The notes: generated by a model from the letters alone, not told the origin. A stretch of 64,000 nt of DNA from Planctomycetes bacterium B3_Pla (GCA_005223045.1 NJBM01000003.1:361432-425431), one strand, 5' to 3'. Positions 55,465-63,980 are shown, counted from the stretch's first letter. Program-made: numbers and translations.

Positions 55465-57447
55465 CTATTGATCATAAAAGGAGATAGCAGGAAAACGAAT
55501 GCGATGATGTTCTGAGCGATCTATCTCCATATTTACGCGTTTTCTTATAACCTCCCTGACTTTGCGATTTGGTGTCAGAACCGAAATCAAGCCGAATCCC
55601 GCATCAAGATTCTTTCTTATATTCTCTAAAGCCCTGATACTGTCATCGGTTTCGATCTCTACCGCTTCCTCCCTTCCATCAGGCCAGGTAACTGCGAGGT
55701 CCACGAATTTTCTTTGGCCGTTTACAAGAAAACTTTTTTCGCTTTCAGTTTTACAATTTTCTGCCAGGTACCATTCCTCAGCCTTTCTACGCAGATAATT
55801 GTGCAGGCTATTGCCAAGTCTGCCTGCACTGGTATTAGTGACTACTTCAAGGAATATGTTTGCCGCTCCGCGTTTTCCGCTTTCCAGTGGAGTTTCATTT
55901 ATTAGTTTCTTGCTGAGCAAGGCCTGCTTGGCAACGGTTGCTCGTTTTGTGCTGAGGCCTGCCATCTTGTAATGGATAGTTGCCGATGGTACCTGAGGAT
56001 TATTGCGTATCTGATCCAACAAGGATTTTTCATCGGCAGTTAAGCCTGAGTTGTCTTTATTGTCTTTTTTACTGTTGGTTCCCTGAGATGTCGATTTCGT
56101 GAGCAACAATGTTGGTTTGCCTGGTTTTGGCACCATATCCAGAAGCTGCTGCACACTCTGGCGAACTTCTGCATCGGTAACATTATCCGGTATGCGAATA
56201 TTCGGGCTGTGATTCAGAAAAGGCTCCATCCATCCAAAGCCCATCTTTATTACCTGTGTGCCGATACCGAGATTGGTCTTGCACCACTGGATTTGCTGGG
56301 AAGTCAGGCCCATTGCCCTGCCAAAAGTATCGTAGTCGGCACCAGAACCAACCCTGCACATGATCTTAATGCCGCTGTTGGCAATAATAGAGTTGGATAA
56401 GTCATGGCATGTCTGTGTCCAGACAAACAGGGCAATGTACATACGGCGAATAACACTGGTCATCGTGGCAATATAAGATGGTCCTTCATTGGCAGCTTCG
56501 GCTTTCCTGGAGTATAGCCTGCTCGCCTCATCCAGGGCGACTACCACCAGATCCTTTGATGGATTTGTCACCCTGTGTGCAAACAAAATGCTCAGCAGGT
56601 ATGAGACAAAAAGATTTTGGTACTGGGTCTCCAGACCATCGAATTCCCAGGCAATGATTCTTTTGGCCAGCTCACTGACCCTGAACCCGCGTCTTATACT
56701 GAATATCTGTCTCTTGTTGACAAGTAAGGCTTGAAGTCGAATCAATATCGCATCTTTGGCAGCCTTGTTGCCATCGAATTGTTTTACTTCATCAATGAGT
56801 TCAGAAAGTATCGGCGGTTCGGTATCAGGATTAGTAAACAGCCTGAATTTTTCATATAGGTTGGTGATGCAAATTTTTAAGATGAGCTTGGCAACGGGAG
56901 GCAGGCCAAGGCTCAGGGTGATAAATTCAGCACAAATATTCGCGTAAAGAGAAGGTTCTGAGCCTTGTGGGTCAAGAAGATTTATCCTCAGATTTTCATG
57001 CCTGCAGACGATGGCTTCGTGATTGATTTTGGATGCCAACCTTTTAATGCCTCGTAATTCTCTTTTAACAAAATCGAAAATCCATAAACCGGAAGCGATA
57101 GGCAGGTACTGCAGAAGCAAAAAGACTAGAAATACAGTTTTGCCGACGCCGGTAGCACCGATGCCAAGCAAATGACTCGGGGCATACTTAGAATCATAGC
57201 GACTGACATCTCCATCATTTTTGCCTAAAACGATATCGCCATGCATCTGCTCAGGGGTATTGAACAGTGATGGATTGAGGCTTTGACGGAATTCCCTGAA
57301 ACCGATACTTGATTTCAAGCTGGCATAAACTTTGGCATCGAAACCCTTGGCGAAAAGGATCCTGAATTTATAATAGTCACTGGGCGTTATGCCCAATTTT
57401 GCGGCCCTTTTGAGAAGTTCAACCGGATTTTCTTTTGGTGCTTTCAC
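55465..57447 (-). CDS. HerA/VirD4-like ATPase with winged-helix and nuclease-like C-terminus
   Basis: A 660-residue P-loop ATPase of the FtsK/HerA/VirD4 class. Walker A is GIGATGVGKT (Lys103); Walker B is DLVVVALDEASRLY (about 297-310); WTQTCHDLS is a sensor-like segment. These proteins pump DNA in conjugation or DNA processing. From about 475 a winged-helix-like part (NNPQVPSATIHYKMAGLSTKRATVAKQAL) precedes a C-terminal alpha/beta domain (about 545-650) with FVDLAVTWPDGREEAVEIE, shaped like a PD-(D/E)XK core but with E-x-E for E-x-K. The start is GTG, 17 bases from the zinc-cluster gene. No membrane helices are obvious, unlike typical VirD4. Confidence 0.8.
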   Translation of the reverse strand: MKAPKENPVELLKRAAKLGITPSDYYKFRILFAKGFDAKVYASLKSSIGFREFRQSLNPSLFNTPEQMHGDIVLGKNDGDVSRYDSKYAPSHLLGIGATGVGKTVFLVFLLLQYLPIASGLWIFDFVKRELRGIKRLASKINHEAIVCRHENLRINLLDPQGSEPSLYANICAEFITLSLGLPPVAKLILKICITNLYEKFRLFTNPDTEPPILSELIDEVKQFDGNKAAKDAILIRLQALLVNKRQIFSIRRGFRVSELAKRIIAWEFDGLETQYQNLFVSYLLSILFAHRVTNPSKDLVVVALDEASRLYSRKAEAANEGPSYIATMTSVIRRMYIALFVWTQTCHDLSNSIIANSGIKIMCRVGSGADYDTFGRAMGLTSQQIQWCKTNLGIGTQVIKMGFGWMEPFLNHSPNIRIPDNVTDAEVRQSVQQLLDMVPKPGKPTLLLTKSTSQGTNSKKDNKDNSGLTADEKSLLDQIRNNPQVPSATIHYKMAGLSTKRATVAKQALLSKKLINETPLESGKRGAANIFLEVVTNTSAGRLGNSLHNYLRRKAEEWYLAENCKTESEKSFLVNGQRKFVDLAVTWPDGREEAVEIETDDSIRALENIRKNLDAGFGLISVLTPNRKVREVIRKRVNMEIDRSEHHRIRFPAISFYDQ

Positions 57448-57464
57448 TTTCAGGCTCTCTCTTT

Positions 57465-57917
57465 TTACTTGGTGTTGTCATCAGAGACAAACGTCGAAAA
57501 AAAGATTTTGCCAATAGCACGCAGTTTTAAGCTGCGTTTGATTTCCTCTGCACACGAGCGGCAGTAAGGTTTGTTTTGCTCATCAAAATTTGCTATCACG
57601 GTATCCTGCGGACAAGTTGAATGGCCGCATGATGAGCATAGTGAAATGCAGTTGCTGCAAACCAGACTGTCACAATAATGGCATCTTCCTCCAAGATTAT
57701 TCTTCGATGTGTGGCCACAGTCGAAGATATGGATGTTATTAATGATTATATTGTCGGTTTCGTTATTGTTGCCGATGCCGGTCTCATCAATCATCTCATC
57801 GATAATCCTGTAGCCGTTTTGGCCGGGCACTCGGCTTTGTTGACGCCGCCTGTGGATCGGATTGCCCAATAGGTTGAGCAGACTGTTTAGAAGGTTGTTG
57901 CTTTGTGTTTTTGCCAC
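57465..57917 (-). CDS. Small zinc-cluster protein
   Basis: A 150-residue protein with a C/H-rich region (about 67-122): CGH, CHYCDSLVCSNCISLCSSCGH, TCPQ and YCRSC, enough ligands for two or three zinc sites in a RING- or treble-clef-like arrangement. The start is GTG with AAGGAG six bases before it, and that site overlaps the stop of a preceding small gene. Likely an adaptor for the neighbouring ATPase; no specific family is claimed. Confidence 0.7.
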   Translation of the reverse strand: MAKTQSNNLLNSLLNLLGNPIHRRRQQSRVPGQNGYRIIDEMIDETGIGNNNETDNIIINNIHIFDCGHTSKNNLGGRCHYCDSLVCSNCISLCSSCGHSTCPQDTVIANFDEQNKPYCRSCAEEIKRSLKLRAIGKIFFSTFVSDDNTK

Positions 57918-57927
57918 TTTATGCTCC

Positions 57928-58107
57928 TTACCAGCCCCAAGGCTCGCTGAAGATACTGTTTTCGCACCACTGTTTCAGAAAAGCCAAAAACCAGTAGCAG
58001 AACCAGCATATGAATAATGAAATGAAGATAGTGGTGACCAGGAATATTGTCCTGACCGACCACCTGAGCAAGTCTATGAACATCTTGACTATTCCTCGTT
58101 TAATCAT
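57928..58107 (-). CDS. 59-residue membrane protein
   Basis: A short frame encoding a basic N-terminus and one long hydrophobic helix (TIFLVTTIFISLFICWFCYW), ending SEPWGW. Its stop codon lies within the Shine-Dalgarno site of the zinc-cluster gene (TAAGGAG), the spacing expected of an operon gene. AGGAG lies 12 bases before the ATG. Confidence 0.5.
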   Translation of the reverse strand: MIKRGIVKMFIDLLRWSVRTIFLVTTIFISLFICWFCYWFLAFLKQWCENSIFSEPWGW

Positions 58108-58192
58108 TCTCAGTCTTCTCTCCTATTTGGCTTCTACAAGACTCTTATGAAGCGAAACATTATGAACTCCATTCATTCGAAGATGTCACCTA

Positions 58193-58630
58193 CTATGACA
58201 TCATGCTATTCTGTACCCCATCCAATGCGGGGCAGGCCTTTTTGCTATGCTCAGCATGCTCACGTTTAGCGGGATCGATAACTTCCAACATTTGTTTGGC
58301 AATCCTGGCTCCGATGTGATTGATTTTCGAGCGGGCTGCTAAACGTAGATGCTGCACCATTCTTCGGCGGAGCCGATTTGGACAGTGACCGGCGTTGTCG
58401 ACAACGCAGAGATGCTTGATTTCGCTGTGAAACTTCGACCACTGCTTGTCAGTGCACGTGAAGTACAGTCGGTTAGTTGCAGAGCCTTTCCGGTAAGATT
58501 TGAGCTTGTGCTCCAGCGCCTGTCGTGTGATCTGATGTAGGCTCTCTGCGTTTTTTGCCGCTACCGTAAACTCGAACCGTGTTGCTGGGGTCTGTCTCTT
58601 CCGTCTTTTAGGCTTTCTTTGTCTTCGCAT
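58193..58630 (-). CDS. Small basic protein, unknown
   Basis: A 145-residue, very Lys/Arg-rich protein beginning RRQRKPKRRKRQTPATRFEF. The composition suggests nucleic-acid binding. The middle contains YFTCTDKQWSKFHSEIKHLC. No family was recognised and the start lacks a well-placed Shine-Dalgarno site, but the frame is long for this A/T-rich region and follows operon direction. Confidence 0.5.
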   Translation of the reverse strand: MRRQRKPKRRKRQTPATRFEFTVAAKNAESLHQITRQALEHKLKSYRKGSATNRLYFTCTDKQWSKFHSEIKHLCVVDNAGHCPNRLRRRMVQHLRLAARSKINHIGARIAKQMLEVIDPAKREHAEHSKKACPALDGVQNSMMS

Positions 58631-58739
58631 ACTGGTTTGTTCTTTCCTGTTAAGCTATGGTCCATATGGGAACCGTGTGCTCAACTGTCGGTTTACACTT
58701 GACATTCTGCGGCGGGCCTCGAGAATGGTAGGAGGACAG

Positions 58740-58797
58740 CCGCAATTCCAACGCGGTAGATCCGGGGCCGGTGCTTTTTTGCAGGAGCTGCCGGCCC
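58740..58797 (+). other. GC-rich double hairpin in an A/T-rich gap
   Basis: CCGC (58740-58743) pairs with GCGG (58753-58756); then GGGCCGG-TGC (58765-58774) pairs with GCA and CCGGCCC (58781-58783, 58791-58797) around six T residues. The surrounding element is A/T-rich. It could be a structured RNA or a terminator; the rest of 58631-58803 holds no supported gene. Confidence 0.35.
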
Positions 58798-58803
58798 TCG
58801 TTC

Positions 58804-59370
58804 CTATGTATCGTTGCTTTTTTTCGAGTTGTCGGGATTATCTAATGTATTTGATATAGTCTCCCCTTCCTCTGTTAAACGAATTCGTTTTACATATTTG
58901 CCGTGCCGGATTAACCGAATCAGACCGCGATTCTCCAGCCGCTTTAGGGCCATTGTGACTCTCGGCTGCGCGTAGCGAAACTTGCGCTCATGCTCTCGTC
59001 GTTGCTTTGGCCCGAAGCACGGATCAACATAGAAATGACAATACAGTCTTTCCAGACCATAGAATCTTGCAACAATCTCCCCACGTTCAATTCCGTCGCC
59101 GGTGTTCTGCAAAATCCAGCACGCCAGTTTAGATAGGCGATCTGTGTTAACTTTTGGGACTCTCAAATTGTCTTTTGAAGCCATATCTGGACCTCGAACG
59201 ATGGTTTGGACCGTTGATTCGCCGGTGCCGACGACTTGCTGCCAGCGGACACCTTCTGCCGACGGCGTCGTCACTCCCGTTTTAGCGCATGCTTTTGCGG
59301 TGACGGGTTCACATTCGCTTTCAGTATGCTCCGAGAACATTTTGTCAATGTCAGTAAGCATTGGATTCAT
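58804..59370 (-). CDS. Winged-helix DNA-binding protein
   Basis: A 188-residue protein. Residues about 75-175 form a winged helix: LSKLACWILQNTGDGIERGEIVARFYG, then RVTMALKRLENRGLIRLIRHGKYVKRIRLTEEG, the recognition helix and wing of MarR/ArsR-like domains. The N-terminal 70 residues are disordered. GAGGAC before the ATG supports the start. Probably a regulator of the element. Confidence 0.65.
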   Translation of the reverse strand: MNPMLTDIDKMFSEHTESECEPVTAKACAKTGVTTPSAEGVRWQQVVGTGESTVQTIVRGPDMASKDNLRVPKVNTDRLSKLACWILQNTGDGIERGEIVARFYGLERLYCHFYVDPCFGPKQRREHERKFRYAQPRVTMALKRLENRGLIRLIRHGKYVKRIRLTEEGETISNTLDNPDNSKKSNDT

Positions 59371-59518
59371 TTTGTCCTCTTGTGCTTTCTCAGTATCATC
59401 CTATTTCTACCTAACACTCCGGCTCAATTATTACTGTCAATATGTCTCAAAACCTGAGTTCTTTTTAACCGACCGCAATGACACCCCAGTGAACTATGCA
59501 TGATTTTCAAATGATATT

Positions 59519-60133
59519 TTACATTTTGACGACCAAGTACCTATAAGTCGGATTCATAACGTATGCACATCCGTGTGTGAATTTGCCTGGCTCGTAATTG
59601 GGCACGGTTCGAATGTAGGGATTCTCACGTCCTCTTCCACCAAGAGTTCTTCTCAACAACCGAATCGTCTGAGCAAAAGTGCCGGGTTCGCATATATTGT
59701 TTGGATGGCCGTAAATTCCCGGAGCGGTTTCATATGAAATAGGAGTGCCAGGATTTTGTAGCATCCATACCAGGATTTTCATTTTTATGGAACCGATCCC
59801 AGCAAGAGATCCTTGTTGCAAATCAGATTTGTTCTCGGGAGAATACTTTAGTTTGAGAGTGCAGATATTAGGATTTAGGATAATGTGGTAGTTGTTTTCG
59901 TCGAACTCACTTGAGCCTTGGATGGTCGTGGGTTTACTATTAGTAGTCATGGTGCCTTGAGGTTGTGGGATATTTGATCCGACTATACCAGATGGGCTCT
60001 TGTAACTTATTTCTGCGTGACATTGTTTTAATGACTCAAGTTTGTGAATCATATTTTCATGGCGTACATTCTCCTCATCCACCATCTGCTGGATTAGATT
60101 TGAGAAGTTAGTTGTCGCCGTTGAATTATGCAT
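59519..60133 (-). CDS. Protein with OmpR-type winged-helix C-terminus
   Basis: A 204-residue protein. The C-terminal 100 residues (LKLKYSPENKSDLQQGSLAGIGSIKMKILVWMLQ ... FAQTIRLLRRTLGGRGRENPYIRTVPNYEPGKF) have the order of an OmpR/PhoB effector domain: helix, recognition helix with IRLLRRTLG, and a hairpin wing ending in a near-GYGY (here MNPTYRYLV) strand. There is no receiver domain. A 10-base word at 60141-60150 in its leader recurs at 60506. Confidence 0.55.
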   Translation of the reverse strand: MHNSTATTNFSNLIQQMVDEENVRHENMIHKLESLKQCHAEISYKSPSGIVGSNIPQPQGTMTTNSKPTTIQGSSEFDENNYHIILNPNICTLKLKYSPENKSDLQQGSLAGIGSIKMKILVWMLQNPGTPISYETAPGIYGHPNNICEPGTFAQTIRLLRRTLGGRGRENPYIRTVPNYEPGKFTHGCAYVMNPTYRYLVVKM

Positions 60134-60140
60134 TATGATC

Positions 60141-60150
60141 GTGTTACCAT
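60141..60150. promoter_or_regulatory. Candidate operator word shared by divergent genes
   Basis: GTGTTACCAT lies just before the minus-strand gene start at 60133 and again at 60506-60515 at the head of the plus-strand gene. Placement on both sides of a divergent intergenic region suggests a shared regulator site. Confidence 0.3.
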
Positions 60151-60170
60151 GGAATTGTTAATGTCCATTA

Positions 60171-60341
60171 TTAAACATATCCATTGTTAGCAGACGGTTC
60201 GGCCGTCACCCTGCTGTTTTTGAGTCCTGGATTCTCATCGAATAAATCGTTGAATGGTGTTACATATTCTGAAATAACATCATCGATCATCTTCAATCTG
60301 TCTTTCTGTGAACTGGATTTTGTTTTTGTCTGTTCCTGCAT
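60171..60341 (-). CDS. Possible 56-residue protein
   Basis: A short frame (QEQTKTKSSSQKDRLKMIDD ... VTPFNDLFDENPGLK) with charged, helical, protein-like composition, opening with ATG after GAAGAA. It is upstream of the winged-helix gene on the same strand. No family; could be a small antitoxin-like or regulatory protein, or chance. Confidence 0.35.
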   Translation of the reverse strand: MQEQTKTKSSSQKDRLKMIDDVISEYVTPFNDLFDENPGLKNSRVTAEPSANNGYV

Positions 60342-60505
60342 TGTTCTTCAACAAGAAGTTCATTCAGTACTTCAAACAGCTAACCTAAGAAACAATACCA
60401 CAGTCTCTACATAGTAAAATTGATTTGAAACTTTATCTTTCTGGCTGGCTGTAAAGTTTTCGTAAATGGTCACGCTCTTGGTTTTGGTGAGCGTATGACT
60501 CCGAT

Positions 60506-61156
60506 GTGTTACCATTTAGCAATAACGATAAACGACAGGTTTATAAAGCCCGAATTCCCGTGTGTCATATGGCAACACATTGTTATGATGAGGGGAATAG
60601 CCTGGTACAGGCATATCTAGTGGATGGGTATCTTCCGAAGAGGTCGTCTTTGGCAAGAACAGCAGGGGAAATGGCAACGGAGATAGACGCTTTGACGGAA
60701 GAAGAACAAAGTGGGTTACTGAAAAAGCCTTTTACATGGGCGAACTGGGACGAAGACAGTTTCTTTGAATATATCGCATATAATGCACGAAACATTTTTC
60801 ATAGAAACCTACGCACAGAATGTAAAAGATATGTATGGAGTGAAGCTTGGCTTCTCAAACCAAGAAGATGGGAAGATGCTTTTGAGCTGACGGACCAACA
60901 GGCGGATCAGTCGAGACGAAGACTTTTGGTCACTCTTTACCAAGGCTGCAAGTATGGAAAAGAATGCTTGACAAACCTTGTAGAAACAGGTGGCATACAA
61001 GTTATCCCTGATGACAATTATAGAAGCCTGAAGGCATTCAAGGACATTGCAGAACATATTCTGGAAGATATAACATTACCGTTTAAGGCGCCATGTATTG
61101 TTGCTGGCGAGAGAATAGCATCGAAAGGTTACGAATATCGTGATTTCGGAAATTAG
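60506..61156 (+). CDS. Protein of unknown function, opposite strand to the rest of the element
   Basis: A 216-residue soluble protein, rich in Trp, Arg and acidic residues, with a helical middle (FEYIAYNARNIFHRNLRTE) and a LTDQQADQSRRRLLVTLYQG segment. No family was recognised. The start is uncertain: GTG 60506 gives the full frame but overlaps a candidate operator; ATG 60569 is an alternative, and neither has a ribosome site. It is convergent with the gene at 61164, seven bases apart. Confidence 0.5.
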   Translation: MLPFSNNDKRQVYKARIPVCHMATHCYDEGNSLVQAYLVDGYLPKRSSLARTAGEMATEIDALTEEEQSGLLKKPFTWANWDEDSFFEYIAYNARNIFHRNLRTECKRYVWSEAWLLKPRRWEDAFELTDQQADQSRRRLLVTLYQGCKYGKECLTNLVETGGIQVIPDDNYRSLKAFKDIAEHILEDITLPFKAPCIVAGERIASKGYEYRDFGN

Positions 61157-61163
61157 AAAGAGT

Positions 61164-62039
61164 CTATCTCTCGAAAAGGAAATATTCGTCTGCAAAAGAT
61201 GTTTTGAGGCCAAGGCCTTTGTCGAACCATTTGGTGAAACAATATTCGCGGAACTGTCCTCCGCAAAACGCATTTAACTTTGAGAGTTGTTGATCTATTT
61301 TGTTCTTATCACCCTCAGTATTGTCGCTCATGACATCATCAAAAACATCTTTCATGACATCTTCGACAGGTGCAGGAGTTCCAAGTCTTTCTATTAGGTA
61401 TTTAAGGAGCTTTACAGCCCGCGGAGTTAACCGCCTATTGCCGAACTTCTTTGACACATGAGATCTTTCATTTAGATCGATCCAAAAAAGGTAATCATCC
61501 TTGTGCTCTTCATATTTACTGATACTATCGACTGTCCAGCTTTCGCCATTTGTCCAAATCTTGTATTGTGGCTTAGGTGCTGCGGATACTACCGCGTCGT
61601 CTCCATCTGCTTTAACTGTTAGTATTTCCATGCAAAGAGCGGAAATGTGACGCACAAGAGCAGCGGTCAATCGTGGCTTGGAGCCATACTGGGTCGCTGA
61701 TTGGCGGATCAGTCTCTTCAGTTCAGTAGAGGATAGTCTTTCCCTATTGATATTATGCAATGTTGCAGAGAGAGTTGCCAAGGTTATGGGGGTGACAAAA
61801 TCGAGCGTGCCCCCTGCGGCAAAAGACACTTCGGTAATAATATCATGCGCCGTATTTGGTGCCGGCCAAACTCCGGGGGACTGGCTATGGAACAATTGCA
61901 TCCGAGACGCAAATGTCTCCCAAAATACGTCAAATAGCGGAGCTTCGTCAGGATAATGCTCTTCGATAAATGCTCTGGCGATAATCCTGGTATTATTCAG
62001 ACATGATTTGTCGTCTTCATGCATTCTAAATGTTCTCAT
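61164..62039 (-). CDS. Winged-helix protein next to the M48 protease
   Basis: A 291-residue protein. The N-terminal 200 residues are helical and unrecognised; residues about 200-291 resemble an OmpR-type effector domain: NRRLTPRAVKLLKYLIERLGTPAPVEDVMKDVF, then NKIDQQLSKLNAF and a C-terminal hairpin ending YFLFER. It starts 26 bases after the M48 protease stop, so the two are probably one operon. The combination suggests a protease/regulator pair, which is an inference. Confidence 0.55.
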   Translation of the reverse strand: MRTFRMHEDDKSCLNNTRIIARAFIEEHYPDEAPLFDVFWETFASRMQLFHSQSPGVWPAPNTAHDIITEVSFAAGGTLDFVTPITLATLSATLHNINRERLSSTELKRLIRQSATQYGSKPRLTAALVRHISALCMEILTVKADGDDAVVSAAPKPQYKIWTNGESWTVDSISKYEEHKDDYLFWIDLNERSHVSKKFGNRRLTPRAVKLLKYLIERLGTPAPVEDVMKDVFDDVMSDNTEGDKNKIDQQLSKLNAFCGGQFREYCFTKWFDKGLGLKTSFADEYFLFER

Positions 62040-62065
62040 GTACGATTGTTGTATCGATTCTCATG

Positions 62066-63886
62066 CTACTGGCGAGTCGCATTTAGGTCTATTGCCTCCA
62101 GTCTTTCAGGTAGACAAGGATGCACATAGCCAAGCAAGCCGTCGCCGAAAAAGAAACGTATCGAGACTAACATCTTATACCATCTGTCCTTCATACCGCC
62201 AGTAAATATTCTTAGTATACTAAGAGAGCGTGTCGCTTTTCGTCGGGCCGGAGTCGCCTGCAAATATGAGAGCTGAGCAGTCGATATTTTTGTCAATGCG
62301 TGCTTTAAGGGCAATGGATCTTTCGTCAAGCTTAAAGCAAATTGATCCGCATCTATTTCCCGCTTTGACCAATTCACACACACGGTAAGATAATGATTTG
62401 GGAAAAGCAGTGAGGACGAGAGAGTCTTTAGTGCCCAGATATTCCATAATCCTTGCCTGATGTGTCCAAGTTCATGTGCAATAACAGATTTCAATTCTTC
62501 TAATTCGAGTAATTCGATTGCTCCCCGGCTTATTTCTATTACGGCTTGGCTGCTTAGTGCCAGCCAGCGTAATTGGATAGTAACGCTATTGTTTGCCGTT
62601 AAGACTATTTCGGGTGTTTTGATTCCCTTTGTTGGGCATACTTCTTTTATGAAAGTGTTGATGAAGAACAGTTTGGAGTCTTTGCACTTAGACCAGTTGA
62701 GACGCGTGAGTTGAACACGAATCATTAGAAAGATGCTCTGTGTCAACCTTCGTATATATGTTCCCAAAAGCGTGAGAAATGGAAGGCAGACAGCGACGGT
62801 AAGTACTTGCCCAATAATTTGGCCAGATGCTTCCCCAAATAGCACTTTACCGAAGGCAAACATCCATGACCAAAGATGTGCATTCTTCTCAAATAGAAGA
62901 GTCCGGCCTGTAACTGCATAGCTCAAGCCATCAAAACAAAACACTCCCGCAAGCAGATTAGTCACTCCTCCGAAAATACAATGGAACACTACCGTGACGT
63001 GAAACAGCAAAGGCATCTCCCATTTCCAGGCCATCGGGAGGTAAGGCACAAATGGCCCCCGCAAGGATTCGTTTTTGCCAACCTCAAGGCGCCATATCTC
63101 GTGACTTTTGACAAAAAGCCTTTTGAACGGCATAATTACAAAGAATAAGATCATCACAACTATTATGAGCAGAGATCCGGAACAATAGGTGTACAGATAA
63201 ATATTTCTTGAGCTTGCTTGCTCTTCTTTGGTCTCATGATTTGAGGAGGATGTATATTCAACAGATTCTTGTATTCTCCTTGCGGCATCTTCTTCCAAGG
63301 ATTTGGCTGTTGCTGGCGTGATTTCTCTAAAGCGAGCTTGCTTGAATGACTGTGACACCGATAGATTTCGGTTCTCTGGCTTATACAGCTCAAGGTTTTG
63401 AGTAAATTCCAAAGCGAACAGGACAGGTATTGTTGCCAATGTGGATACCATCAGGAATGTCCATCTGGCCATGCTGCCAACTATCCATAGCCGCCAGTGC
63501 CAATGTGGATTATTACGTTGCATGCAGTCTACAACGATCATGGAGAAGAAAGGAAAGCACAGCAGGGATGAGATTACAATCCCCCATGCTCCTAACAAGA
63601 CTTTGCCAATGTAAACAAGTGAACCACAAAGAAGCAGTTCTGTAGACAATCTGGACCTTTTAGTATGCAACGTGCCTTCGGCTCGTGTTAATTGCAGGGT
63701 ATTGTGAGTGACTCTTGCCCTGTCCCAGAAACTGTTTTCGAACCGAGTCAGTCTCAATGAAAGCCTGCTATCCTTCCACCAAATGGTCAGCATCACAAGG
63801 ATTGAGCATGTACACAACTTCATGAGATTGAAAGGTGTGTATTCGTGGACAATATTACGCATTGCGTCAATGGTGTCTGACGTCAA
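62066..63886 (-). CDS. Membrane M48-family metalloprotease
   Basis: A 606-residue protein with about eight membrane helices and a zinc-protease site: HELGH in KSVIAHELGHIRQG (about 471-475) and a third ligand Glu in KREIDADQFAL (about 505-512), the M48 (HtpX/Ste24/BlaR-like) arrangement. A long extracytoplasmic or cytoplasmic loop lies at about 180-245. The start is TTG 63886 with GAGGG nine bases upstream; ATG 63862 is an alternative. It precedes a winged-helix gene on the same strand. Confidence 0.8.
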   Translation of the reverse strand: MTSDTIDAMRNIVHEYTPFNLMKLCTCSILVMLTIWWKDSRLSLRLTRFENSFWDRARVTHNTLQLTRAEGTLHTKRSRLSTELLLCGSLVYIGKVLLGAWGIVISSLLCFPFFSMIVVDCMQRNNPHWHWRLWIVGSMARWTFLMVSTLATIPVLFALEFTQNLELYKPENRNLSVSQSFKQARFREITPATAKSLEEDAARRIQESVEYTSSSNHETKEEQASSRNIYLYTYCSGSLLIIVVMILFFVIMPFKRLFVKSHEIWRLEVGKNESLRGPFVPYLPMAWKWEMPLLFHVTVVFHCIFGGVTNLLAGVFCFDGLSYAVTGRTLLFEKNAHLWSWMFAFGKVLFGEASGQIIGQVLTVAVCLPFLTLLGTYIRRLTQSIFLMIRVQLTRLNWSKCKDSKLFFINTFIKEVCPTKGIKTPEIVLTANNSVTIQLRWLALSSQAVIEISRGAIELLELEELKSVIAHELGHIRQGLWNIWALKTLSSSLLFPNHYLTVCVNWSKREIDADQFALSLTKDPLPLKHALTKISTAQLSYLQATPARRKATRSLSILRIFTGGMKDRWYKMLVSIRFFFGDGLLGYVHPCLPERLEAIDLNATRQ

Positions 63887-63953
63887 CTATAAATTCCCTC
63901 TGACGACAATTATTCTTACCGTTATCAGTAACATCTTTCTTATGGCGTAAGCC

Positions 63954-63980
63954 CCTCTGGGAGGCCCCCCTATAGGGGGG
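63954..63980. other. GC-rich palindromes at the window end
   Basis: CCTC-TGG-GAGG (63954-63964) is followed by the perfect palindrome CCCCCCTATAGGGGGG (63965-63980) upstream of the M48 gene. It could be a terminator of the next gene or a binding site; the window ends too soon to tell. Confidence 0.4.

Noticed and set aside
58631..58803. A gene remnant reading ILEARRRM, similar to the ILEAARRS segment of the excisionase-like protein
   Set aside because: The match covers only about eight residues in a GC-rich hairpin region and is interrupted by stops; probably coincidence.
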